Positions 34,022 to 41,484 of a stretch of 64,000 bases of DNA are shown here, piece after piece. Each line of letters begins with the position of its first letter. Position 1 is the first letter of the stretch. The notes below the pieces were generated by a model. The model searched no databases, was not told where the DNA came from, and saw nothing but the letters and a program-made list of their open reading frames with translations. The position numbers were made by a program, and so were the translations under genes. The stretch is from positions 3,128,501 to 3,192,500 of the forward strand of contig NZ_CP011388.1 of the NCBI RefSeq assembly GCF_001644605.1, given 5' to 3'. The DNA comes from Paenibacillus swuensis (lineage in GTDB: Bacteria > Bacillota > Bacilli > Paenibacillales > DY6).

Positions 34022-34996
34022 ATGAACAGAGCGAAAGTGCGTGTGAAAGTGCCGGCAAGTACGGCCAATCTGGGGCCGGGATTCGATACGCTGGGCATGG
34101 CTTTAAATGTATATGCATGGATCGAGATGGCGGTTGCCGAACGGACGGTCATCCGTCTGTATGGTGAACAGATGGATGGGGTGCCGACGGATAAGACCAA
34201 TCTCATTTACAAAGTAGCACAGCAAGTGTTTCGTGCCGCGGGTGAAACCTATCCTGAGCTTGAAATATCGATGTACAGCGACATCCCGCTCACTCGGGGC
34301 ATGGGAAGCAGCGCGTCGGCCATCGTTGGCGCTCTGACCGCGGCAAACGCCTTAATCGGCAACAAACTGTCGACGAATCACCTGTTCCGCATGGCGACGG
34401 AGCTCGAGGACCATCCCGATAACGTCGGGGCGTCTCTGTTCGGCGGCATCGTTGTTGCGAGCTGGGACGGCGAGCGGGCGGATGCAATCCGTCTCGAGCC
34501 GCATCCGCAGCTCGAAGTGATGGTCGCCATTCCGGAGTTCAAGCTGGCGACGGAAAAGGCGCGGTTGGTGCTGCCGCAGCAGATCACGATGCGCGACGCG
34601 GTGTACAACGTCGCGCACTCGTCGCTGCTCGTAGCAGCTTTGGCCGCAGGCCGCCTGGACATGATCCGGCATGCGATGCAAGACCGGCTGCATCAGCCGT
34701 ATCGGGCATCGCTGATCCCGGGCATGGACACGATCTTGGCCGAAGCGACCGATCACGGGGCGCTCGGCGTGGCGCTCAGCGGCGCGGGACCGACGCTGCT
34801 TGCGCTCGTAGACGCGCAAGAGGCGCGTCAAGCGGAGCTCGAGCAGTTCCTGCTCGGAACGCTGGCGTCCCATGGAATCGAGGCCCGTACGTTGCGGTTG
34901 AAGCCGGAGCTTTCAGGGGTCCAGACATATGTTGAAGGCTCTTTAGAGATGGCTCTTCCGTTCAAGGACTTGTGGAAAGACGGTGTAAACGCATGA
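34022..34996 (+). CDS. thrB: Homoserine kinase
   Basis: GHMP-family kinase making O-phosphohomoserine for threonine. The 324-residue protein shows VKVPASTANLGPGFDTLGMAL (substrate motif), the ATP loop PLTRGMGSSASAIVGALTAA and the C-terminal GALGVALSGAGPTLLAL. Bases about 34260-34900 are strongly GC-rich (46 of 60 at 34741-34800) compared with both ends of the same gene. Its stop overlaps the pheA start as ATGA. Confidence 0.96.
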   Translation: MNRAKVRVKVPASTANLGPGFDTLGMALNVYAWIEMAVAERTVIRLYGEQMDGVPTDKTNLIYKVAQQVFRAAGETYPELEISMYSDIPLTRGMGSSASAIVGALTAANALIGNKLSTNHLFRMATELEDHPDNVGASLFGGIVVASWDGERADAIRLEPHPQLEVMVAIPEFKLATEKARLVLPQQITMRDAVYNVAHSSLLVAALAAGRLDMIRHAMQDRLHQPYRASLIPGMDTILAEATDHGALGVALSGAGPTLLALVDAQEARQAELEQFLLGTLASHGIEARTLRLKPELSGVQTYVEGSLEMALPFKDLWKDGVNA

Positions 34997-35880
34997 AGAG
35001 GTTTGCTTTATTAGGCCCCGGAACCTTCTCCGAAGAGGCTGCGAGATATTTATTGGATAACGGGAAAGAATCGGTGGAACTTGTGCATCATCGGTTAATT
35101 TCGGATGTGTTTCTTTCTACGGTAAACGGGGAAACGGACTACAGTATCATCCCTGTGGAGAACACCATTGAGGGATCGGTGAGCCTGCATCTGGATTGGC
35201 TTGTACATGAAGTGAACTTGCCCATTCAGGCGGAATGGGTGTTCCCCATTACGATGAACCTGATCGGTTTTAAGGAGGAATTGCCGTTGCTCCCGGGTGA
35301 TTCCCTGGATGAGAAGCTGCGAGGCATGACCACGGTGGCTTCCCATCCTACGGCCCTTGCTCAATGCAGACAGTTTCTTCGCGCGCAGATGCCGCAAGCG
35401 GATCTTCATGAAACAGGAACAACCGCCGAAGGCGCCCACTTCGTCAAAGACAACGGACCGGGCAAAGGCTACGCCGCTGTCGGAACGAAATCCGCTGCGC
35501 GGCTGCATGGCCTGGATATTCTGTTTGAACAGATACAGGATCATAACAATAATTTCACGCGCTTTGTTCTAGTCGGCGCGGAACCGGTGCACCTGGACAA
35601 GCCTAATGAACAGAAAACCAGCATTCTGGTTACGCTGCCTGAGGATTTTCCGGGCGCTCTGCACCAGGTTCTCTCGGCATTCGCCTGGCGCCGGATTAAC
35701 TTGATCAAGATCGAGTCGCGTCCGACGAAGAAGATGCTGGGCAGCTACTATTTCTATATTGATATCGAAGCTCCGATGGACAGCGTGCTGCTGCCTGCGG
35801 CATTGGCCGAAATCGAGGCGCTCGGCTGTCAGGTTCGCGTAATGGGCTCTTATCCCAGCTACACTTACATCGGAAGTTAA
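34993..35880 (+). CDS. pheA: Prephenate dehydratase
   Basis: Converts prephenate to phenylpyruvate in phenylalanine synthesis. The 295-residue monofunctional enzyme (no chorismate mutase domain) begins KRFALLGPGTFSEEAARYLL, has YSIIPVENTIEGSVSLHLD, the catalytic NNFTRFVLVG motif, and a C-terminal ACT domain with the phenylalanine-binding ESRPTKKMLGSYYFY stretch. ATG 34993 overlaps the thrB stop by 4 bases; an upstream in-frame start would only lengthen the overlap. Confidence 0.97.
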   Translation: MKRFALLGPGTFSEEAARYLLDNGKESVELVHHRLISDVFLSTVNGETDYSIIPVENTIEGSVSLHLDWLVHEVNLPIQAEWVFPITMNLIGFKEELPLLPGDSLDEKLRGMTTVASHPTALAQCRQFLRAQMPQADLHETGTTAEGAHFVKDNGPGKGYAAVGTKSAARLHGLDILFEQIQDHNNNFTRFVLVGAEPVHLDKPNEQKTSILVTLPEDFPGALHQVLSAFAWRRINLIKIESRPTKKMLGSYYFYIDIEAPMDSVLLPAALAEIEALGCQVRVMGSYPSYTYIGS

Positions 35881-35910
35881 GACCAGACTACATAACGGAG
35901 GTCGGCGCCC

Positions 35911-36786
35911 ATGGCTCAGGTCATTTATCTGAACGGCAAGTATGTAACGAAAGAGGAAGCCGTTGTTTCGGTATACGATCATGGGTTTCTTTATGGTGAC
36001 GGAATCTTTGAAGGAATTCGCGTGTACGGCGGCAACATCTTTAAATGCAGAGAGCATCTGGACCGTCTGTACGATTCCGCTAAGTCCATCATGCTGGATA
36101 TCCCGCTAACACAAGAAGAGATGGAGCAAGCCTTGATTGAGACGATTCGCTTAAATGCGTTGCCGGACGGCTATATTCGGTTGATCGTATCCCGCGGTAC
36201 GGGGAATCTGGGGCTGGATCCGAGAAGGTGTCCTGTGGCTTCCGTCATCATCATTGTGGAACAGCTTGCGATTTACCCGGTGGAAGCTTACCTGAACGGC
36301 CTGAAGACGGTCTCCGTTTCCACGGCCCGTAACATTCCGAACGCGTTAAATCCGAAGATCAAGTCGCTCAATTATTTGAACAACATCTTGGTGAAAATTC
36401 AGGCTAATCTTGCCGATGTCGGCGAAGCGATTATGTTGAATGCTCAAGGATATGTGGCGGAGGGCTCCAGTGATAACATTTTTATTGTTAAAAAAGGCAC
36501 GATCTATACCCCGCCATGTTATATCGGCGCTTTAGAGGGCATTACCAGGGCGGCGATTATGGAGCTTGCGGAGCAATACGGTTATAAGCTTAAGGAGGAG
36601 CCTTTCACCCTGCATGACGTGTATGTGGCGGATGAGGTGTTCTTCACCGGGACAGCCGCGGAAGTGATCGCCGTGAGGGAAGTGGACGGTCGGGTGATCG
36701 GATCAGGGCAAGCCGGGCCTGTGACGACACATCTGATGGAAGAATTCCGCAAAATCGTCTTTGTGGACGGGGTGCAGGTGTTCTAA
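35911..36786 (+). CDS. ilvE: Branched-chain amino acid aminotransferase
   Basis: PLP class IV aminotransferase of 291 residues. Marks: VYDHGFLYGDGIFEGIRVYGG, IRLIVSRGTGNLGLDP, the PLP lysine in ALNPKIKSLNYLNNILVKIQA, and EGSSDNIFIVKKG with GALEGITRAAIMELAE. D-amino acid aminotransferases share the fold, but the GTGNLGLDP and KSLNYLNN segments and length fit IlvE. ACGGAGGTC lies before ATG 35911. It ends in a strong terminator. Confidence 0.92.
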   Translation: MAQVIYLNGKYVTKEEAVVSVYDHGFLYGDGIFEGIRVYGGNIFKCREHLDRLYDSAKSIMLDIPLTQEEMEQALIETIRLNALPDGYIRLIVSRGTGNLGLDPRRCPVASVIIIVEQLAIYPVEAYLNGLKTVSVSTARNIPNALNPKIKSLNYLNNILVKIQANLADVGEAIMLNAQGYVAEGSSDNIFIVKKGTIYTPPCYIGALEGITRAAIMELAEQYGYKLKEEPFTLHDVYVADEVFFTGTAAEVIAVREVDGRVIGSGQAGPVTTHLMEEFRKIVFVDGVQVF

Positions 36787-36806
36787 TCTTAGAATCTTAA
36801 ATGGAC

Positions 36807-36841
36807 AACCCTCGAATTCGAAATTCGGGGGTTATTTTATT
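36807..36841 (+). terminator. Terminator after ilvE
   Basis: A 12-bp stem (AACCCTCGAATT 36807-36818 with AATTCGGGGGTT 36822-36833, one G-U; loop CGA) followed by ATTTTATTTATT. Confidence 0.88.
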
Positions 36842-36880
36842 TATTTTGCGCGAAAATAGAGGTCAAACGCCCATGGGCTG

Positions 36881-36888
36881 CATACACT
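36881..36888 (+). promoter_or_regulatory. Candidate sigmaE -10 element before safA
   Basis: CATACACT (36881-36888) matches the sigmaE -10 consensus CATACAnT exactly, 37 bases before the start, but no good -35 is found at the usual distance (AGGTCAA is there). Confidence 0.35.
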
Positions 36889-36924
36889 GTATCATATGTC
36901 TATCGACTTATGGGAGGTTTACGC

Positions 36925-38277
36925 GTGAAAATTCATATCGTTAAATCAGGGGACACGTTGTATGAATTGTCCAAAAAATACGGCGTCGAACTGCAAGACA
37001 TGATTAAGGCTAACCCTCAACTGGAAGATCCGAATGTGCTCGATGTCGGCATGAAAATAAGGATTCCGATGAAGACGAAGCCTATCGAAAAGCCTGTATA
37101 TGATACGGCCTTTGTGCACTCCGTTGTGCAAGGTGATTCTCTGTATAAGCTGGGCAAAAAGTACAATGTGCCGTTGGTCGATATGATTGGCGCGAACCCG
37201 CAGCTGAAGAACATTAATGCGCTTCTTTATGGAGAGAAGGTCAATGTTCCGAAAGTGAAGCCTTCCGTTGCAGCGGGTACGGATTCAGATGACGAGGTGC
37301 CTGCGGGAGCGCATTCGCCCGTGGTAAGTCCCCAGGCGGATCTGCCTGAAGGCTTGGAAACAGACGGCGGCATGTTGGGGTCGACCCAGGTCCCGCTTAC
37401 GCCCGATCTACCCGGTCAAGCTCAAACGCTCTTTGCCCAGAACCAAGTGCCTGCGGTAGAAGCGATGTCGTTCTATGATATGCCTAAGGTTCCGGAGTTA
37501 CAGTATGACAGCTGGAACACGGAGAGTTATTCCGCCCCGGGCAGTGCGCAAGAAACCGAAGCATCCGTACAGAGCGCCGAATACATGCAGCAAAATCCGA
37601 TGATGTCGGGCGGCGGCTTCTCCATGGCGGAGAGCGTGCCGATGTTGCAGGGGGAGCAGCCTGCGTTCTATGGCGGGTTGACCCCGCAGCCTCAACCGTA
37701 CTATCCTATGGCGCAGATGATACAGCCTATGTCAACATGCTGCGCAGAGAGTTCCTACGGGATGCCTGCATACTACGGTTATCCTACCCCGATGGAGCCT
37801 TTCCCTTTTGCCGAGCAGCAACCATACGGGTTCTCGCCTACTCCTTACGGAGGGTATCCGATGACGGATCCTTACGGGATGCCATATGATCCCATGACCA
37901 TGAGCTCTTATGGCCAGATGAATCCCTATCCCAATATTAGTCCTTACGCTAACCCTAATCCGTATTCCGGTATTAGTCCCTTCGGTTCGATGAATCCACA
38001 ATCCAATATCAGCCCTGCAGATCAAGCCAATATTGCCAACGCGGTTTCTCCAGCCGATAAAAGTTTGCTCAGGGACGAAACCGAGGAATACGGGGCTGAG
38101 GAAGAGCCTATAGAAACCAAGGGTTCAACAACGAAACGGCCTAAGTCCAAGCGACAGAAGGAATCCGAAGTGCTCAAAGCCTTTATCAGCGTTCCCAAAA
38201 GGCAAAGACGTTCGAATCCGACTTTAATCGCAGCGAAACCCAAAGCCAAGATCAACGCGCCTTGGACCAATTTCTGA
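36925..38277 (+). CDS. safA: Twin-LysM spore coat assembly protein (SafA-like)
   Basis: Probably a morphogenetic protein at the cortex-coat boundary, acting with SpoVID. The 450-residue protein has two LysM domains at the N-terminus (about 2-49, HIVKSGDTLYELSKKYGVEL; about 64-112, HSVVQGDSLYKLGKKYNVPL), a Pro/Gln/Tyr/Met-rich middle with short repeats (PYPNISPYANP, PYSGISPFGSM, PQSNISPADQA) and a basic C-terminus. GTG 36925 follows GGGAGG by 7 bases; the ATG at 36910 overlaps that site. B. subtilis SafA has one LysM; the name here rests on domain type, tail composition and locus near pheA and bofC. Confidence 0.75.
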   Translation: MKIHIVKSGDTLYELSKKYGVELQDMIKANPQLEDPNVLDVGMKIRIPMKTKPIEKPVYDTAFVHSVVQGDSLYKLGKKYNVPLVDMIGANPQLKNINALLYGEKVNVPKVKPSVAAGTDSDDEVPAGAHSPVVSPQADLPEGLETDGGMLGSTQVPLTPDLPGQAQTLFAQNQVPAVEAMSFYDMPKVPELQYDSWNTESYSAPGSAQETEASVQSAEYMQQNPMMSGGGFSMAESVPMLQGEQPAFYGGLTPQPQPYYPMAQMIQPMSTCCAESSYGMPAYYGYPTPMEPFPFAEQQPYGFSPTPYGGYPMTDPYGMPYDPMTMSSYGQMNPYPNISPYANPNPYSGISPFGSMNPQSNISPADQANIANAVSPADKSLLRDETEEYGAEEEPIETKGSTTKRPKSKRQKESEVLKAFISVPKRQRRSNPTLIAAKPKAKINAPWTNF

Positions 38278-38297
38278 ACCAGGATGAATATATTCAA

Positions 38298-38336
38298 GGA
38301 CACAACCGTTTTTACGGTCGTGTTCTTTTTTGTGTT
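38298..38336 (+). terminator. Terminator after safA
   Basis: GGACACAACCG (from 38298) pairs with CGGTCGTGTTC (to about 38326) with two G-U pairs, followed by TTTTTT. Confidence 0.85.
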
Positions 38337-38431
38337 TTCACCCTATGCGTCCGTATCGTATAACCTGTCTCCCCCTGGGCAAAATATGTAAAAGTACCAA
38401 CATCATTAACTAAGATACAGAGGGGATCCAT

Positions 38432-39103
38432 GTGAACAACATGAATTTGTACAAGCAGTTGAGAAAACGTCTCCGCAGGGCGCGTCGTTCTCTAGTTTTA
38501 GGGGCAGTCCTTGTTGCTGTTTGTTTGATGTGGATGTCAGCCCAAGGGAATGTGATGACATGGCGGAACACGGATGTGTTTGCTCCGGATCGAGAGGAGA
38601 AGAAGGACGATGCTAAAGCGGTGACAGCGGACACCATTCAAGCTTTAAGCCGGATTTCGGGAACTTTGAACGTAGTCATGGATAAATTGTATATATGCGG
38701 TACCGAAAGCACTTCCCTGGGTTCCATGGAGGCGAATCAGATCATTTCCTTGCTGGCCGAAAATCCGCATTGGACCGCGATGCTTCAAGAGGACGGCTCC
38801 ATGCACGTGACAGAGCGGATTCAGGATCTTTCCCCGACTTGCAAAAACAATGCATACATCGGTGTGGACGACCAAGGGAACCTAACTTTGTATGATGCGG
38901 AAACCGGGCGTAAGGAAGCCGTAAGAACATTTTTTCAACTCGATGTGCGCCAAATGGAAAGCAGTTTGCCTCGGCAGACATTACAGGAGTTATATTCGGG
39001 AATCAAAATTAATGACGTTGATGAATATAACAGCGTCTTGTCCACGTTCAGTGACTTCGCGATGGAGGAACAAACGACGCGGGTGATGAGTCCGGGCGTT
39101 TAA
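38432..39103 (+). CDS. bofC: BofC, intercompartmental sporulation checkpoint protein
   Basis: Forespore-secreted inhibitor acting on the SpoIVB signal that controls pro-sigmaK processing. The 223-residue protein has a basic N-terminus, one membrane/signal segment (about 21-36, LVLGAVLVAVCLMWMSA) and the conserved C-terminal BofC region: ERIQDLSPTCKNNAYIGVDD followed by RTFFQLDVRQMES. B. subtilis BofC is shorter (about 170 residues) and lies beside ruvAB, as here. GTG 38432 has GAGGGG upstream; ATG 38441 is possible. It acts with spoIVFA/B found at 24235. Confidence 0.88.
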   Translation: MNNMNLYKQLRKRLRRARRSLVLGAVLVAVCLMWMSAQGNVMTWRNTDVFAPDREEKKDDAKAVTADTIQALSRISGTLNVVMDKLYICGTESTSLGSMEANQIISLLAENPHWTAMLQEDGSMHVTERIQDLSPTCKNNAYIGVDDQGNLTLYDAETGRKEAVRTFFQLDVRQMESSLPRQTLQELYSGIKINDVDEYNSVLSTFSDFAMEEQTTRVMSPGV

Positions 39104-39132
39104 CGGCACTTCGGGGTAATCCGTATTCTGCA

Positions 39133-39161
39133 TTCTCATCCCCGCTCATATCTGATATAAT
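39133..39161 (+). promoter_or_regulatory. Promoter of the ruvCAB cluster
   Basis: TTCTCA (39133-39138), 17-base spacer, TATAAT (39156-39161). A LexA-like palindrome begins one base after it. Confidence 0.6.
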
Positions 39162-39162
39162 G

Positions 39163-39190
39163 AACAAGTGAACACATATGTTCGCTTGTT
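39163..39190. promoter_or_regulatory. LexA (DinR)-like SOS box within a 28-bp palindrome
   Basis: The 14 bases at 39171-39184 (AACACATATGTTCG) match the Bacillus LexA consensus CGAACATATGTTCG at 11 positions, with a perfect right half. They lie in a larger inverted repeat (12 bases each side of CATA, one mismatch) just after the -10 of the ruvC promoter. Because T-rich sequence follows, the hairpin might also end bofC transcription. Confidence 0.6.
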
Positions 39191-39239
39191 TTTGTTTGTT
39201 TTTTGGGAGTGTCTGGATTTAGGATAGGGGAGAAGAATT

Positions 39240-39743
39240 TTGAGGATTCTAGGCATTGACCCGGGGATTGCCATCGTGGGCTTTGGATTTATCGACAAGA
39301 TCGGCAATAAGGTCGTACCTGTCCAATACGGATGTATTCAAACCGAAGCGCATACGGATCCGGAAGTTCGGTTGCTTGAAGTTTATAACGCAACCGCGCA
39401 ACTTATGGATAAATATAAGCCTGACGCAGTCGCCTTTGAGAAGCTGTTCTTTAATCGCAATGTTACTACCGCATTTACTGTAGCGCAGGCAAGGGGCGTG
39501 ATGATTCTGGCAGCGGTCCAGCGCGGGTTACCGATTGGGGAATATACACCGTTACAAGTGAAACAAGCGGTTGTGGGCTATGGCAAGGCGGAGAAGAAAC
39601 AGGTTCAGGAGATGGTAAAGATGTTTCTGCACTTGCAGGCCGCGCCCAAGCCGGATGATGTGGCGGACGCATTGGCTGTGGCCATTTGCCACGCGCATTC
39701 TTCGACGTTACTACAGAAAGTGAAAGAGGTACATAAGAGATGA
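39240..39743 (+). CDS. ruvC: Holliday junction resolvase RuvC
   Basis: Crossover-junction endonuclease that cuts Holliday junctions moved by RuvAB. The 167-residue protein begins RILGIDPGIAIVGFGFIDK (first catalytic Asp), has AFEKLFFNRNVTTAFTVAQARG (Glu), and the C-terminal KPDDVADALAVAICHAH (two Asp). TTG 39240 is 7-8 bases after GGGGAGAAG. B. subtilis lacks RuvC and uses RecU. Its stop overlaps the ruvA start as ATGA. Confidence 0.96.
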   Translation: MRILGIDPGIAIVGFGFIDKIGNKVVPVQYGCIQTEAHTDPEVRLLEVYNATAQLMDKYKPDAVAFEKLFFNRNVTTAFTVAQARGVMILAAVQRGLPIGEYTPLQVKQAVVGYGKAEKKQVQEMVKMFLHLQAAPKPDDVADALAVAICHAHSSTLLQKVKEVHKR

Positions 39744-40375
39744 TTGATTTTTTGCGCGGACGCGTGGCGCACCGCGAGACGGAATATATTGTAATGGACG
39801 TACAAGGGGTGGGCTACAGGGTGTTCTGTCCGAACCCTTACGCCATTGGCTTGAAGGGTGAAGCCGAAACGATCGTATACATTCATCACAGCGTAAGGGA
39901 AGATGCCATCCTTCTGTTTGGATTTCCCGCTCGCGAAGAGCAGACCTTGTTCCGCCGGCTGTTGGATGTTTCCGGAATCGGACCGCGTGTAGCCCTTGGT
40001 ATCCTTGCGGGAGGTAAGCCCGACGCGGTGGTCGCGGCCATTCAGCAAGAGAATGTAACGTTCCTGACCAAGCTTCCAGGGATTGGTAAGAAGACGGCCC
40101 AACGGATGATTCTCGACTTAAAGGACAAGCTCGATGCTATGCCCCCGGCCGGTATGGAAATTGCAAGCGGCTCCGAAGGAACCGGTTCCGACAGCAGGCT
40201 GGATTATGCCGGCGGCAACGCCTGGTATGAAGCCAAGGAAGCTCTAATGGCGTTGGGTTATTCCGAAACTGAGACAGATCGGGCATGGAGCTCAATTAAG
40301 AACAAGGTGGACGGGGAGAACGACGGTGTTGACGTGATTATGAAGAAGGCGCTGCAGGCTCTTTTTTCGGGGTAG
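39740..40375 (+). CDS. ruvA: Holliday junction DNA helicase subunit RuvA
   Basis: Binds four-way junctions and loads RuvB. The 211-residue protein has an OB-fold N-terminus (MIDFLRGRVAHRETEYIVMD), helix-hairpin-helix motifs (VSGIGPRVALGILAG and LPGIGKKTAQRMILDLKDKL) and a C-terminal three-helix domain (EAKEALMALGYSETE). It overlaps ruvC by 4 bases and is followed by ruvB after 57 bases. Confidence 0.97.
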   Translation: MIDFLRGRVAHRETEYIVMDVQGVGYRVFCPNPYAIGLKGEAETIVYIHHSVREDAILLFGFPAREEQTLFRRLLDVSGIGPRVALGILAGGKPDAVVAAIQQENVTFLTKLPGIGKKTAQRMILDLKDKLDAMPPAGMEIASGSEGTGSDSRLDYAGGNAWYEAKEALMALGYSETETDRAWSSIKNKVDGENDGVDVIMKKALQALFSG

Positions 40376-40432
40376 AGACATGATTGCAGTGATGAGTATT
40401 ACGATTTTGACTAGACAGGAGGTGACCTGACC

Positions 40433-41449
40433 ATGGAAGACCGGATCATCTCGGCTAATTTGATGATGGAGGACCAAGTGGCCGAGTTTAGTCTCCGTCC
40501 CCGCTACCTGGCGGAATATATCGGCCAGGGACAAGTGAAGGACAATCTGAAGGTGTTTATAGAAGCGGCCAAACTTCGGCAGGAAGCACTGGATCATGTG
40601 CTGCTCTATGGCCCGCCGGGCTTGGGAAAGACGACGTTGTCCAATATTATCGCGAATGAATTGGGCGTTAACATAAGGACGACCTCCGGACCTGCCATAG
40701 AGCGCCCCGGCGACTTGGCGGCAATCTTGACGAACCTTCAGGAAGGCGATGTGTTATTTATTGATGAGATTCATCGTCTTCATCGAACCGTGGAGGAGGT
40801 ACTCTACCCGGCGATGGAGGATTTCGCGCTGGATATCATTATCGGGAAGGGTCCCAGCGCGCGATCTGTGCGGTTGGATCTGCCAGCCTTCACATTAATC
40901 GGAGCTACTACTCGCGCAGGACTGCTGTCTGCGCCGCTTCGTGACCGGTTCGGTGTTGTTGCAAGACTAGAATTCTACACAGTTGATGAATTATCCTATA
41001 TTGTCAGCCGCGCGGCCGATATTCTGCAAGTCCAAATCGTGGGCGAAGCGGCACATGAGATTGGCATGCGTTCCCGCGGAACACCGAGGATTGCGAACAG
41101 ACTCTTGAAGAGGGTTCGGGATTTCGCGCAAGTCCGGGGTGACGGTGTAATCACGCTGGATCTGGCACAGAGCGCGCTGAGCCTGATCCAGGTGGACGGG
41201 CTCGGGTTGGATCAGATCGATCATAAGATGTTGACCGCCATCATCCAATCCTTCCGCGGAGGCCCTGTAGGACTGGATACGATTGCTGCAACGATCGGGG
41301 AAGAAAGCCAGACCATTGAAGATGTGTACGAGCCCTATTTATTGCAGATCGGATTTCTGCAACGCACGCCGAGGGGCCGCGCCGTCACTCCGCTGGCTTA
41401 CCGCCATCTCGGTTTGCCGGTTCCAGGCGATACGGTCGGAAGCAACTAG
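40433..41449 (+). CDS. ruvB: Holliday junction DNA helicase motor RuvB
   Basis: AAA+ ATPase driving branch migration. The 338-residue protein has [12 protein letters not shown] near the start, Walker [19 protein letters not shown], Walker [11 protein letters not shown], the sensor [18 protein letters not shown] and a C-terminal winged helix ([20 protein letters not shown]). GGAGGTGACC lies before ATG 40433. Confidence 0.98.
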   Translation: MEDRIISANLMMEDQVAEFSLRPRYLAEYIGQGQVKDNLKVFIEAAKLRQEALDHVLLYGPPGLGKTTLSNIIANELGVNIRTTSGPAIERPGDLAAILTNLQEGDVLFIDEIHRLHRTVEEVLYPAMEDFALDIIIGKGPSARSVRLDLPAFTLIGATTRAGLLSAPLRDRFGVVARLEFYTVDELSYIVSRAADILQVQIVGEAAHEIGMRSRGTPRIANRLLKRVRDFAQVRGDGVITLDLAQSALSLIQVDGLGLDQIDHKMLTAIIQSFRGGPVGLDTIAATIGEESQTIEDVYEPYLLQIGFLQRTPRGRAVTPLAYRHLGLPVPGDTVGSN

Positions 41450-41484
41450 ACCTGCTCTTGCACAACCATACTCAGGGAGGCGGA

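Noticed and set aside
34352-34873. Minus-strand frame opposite thrB
   Set aside because: Shadow of the GC-rich part of thrB; no start signal.
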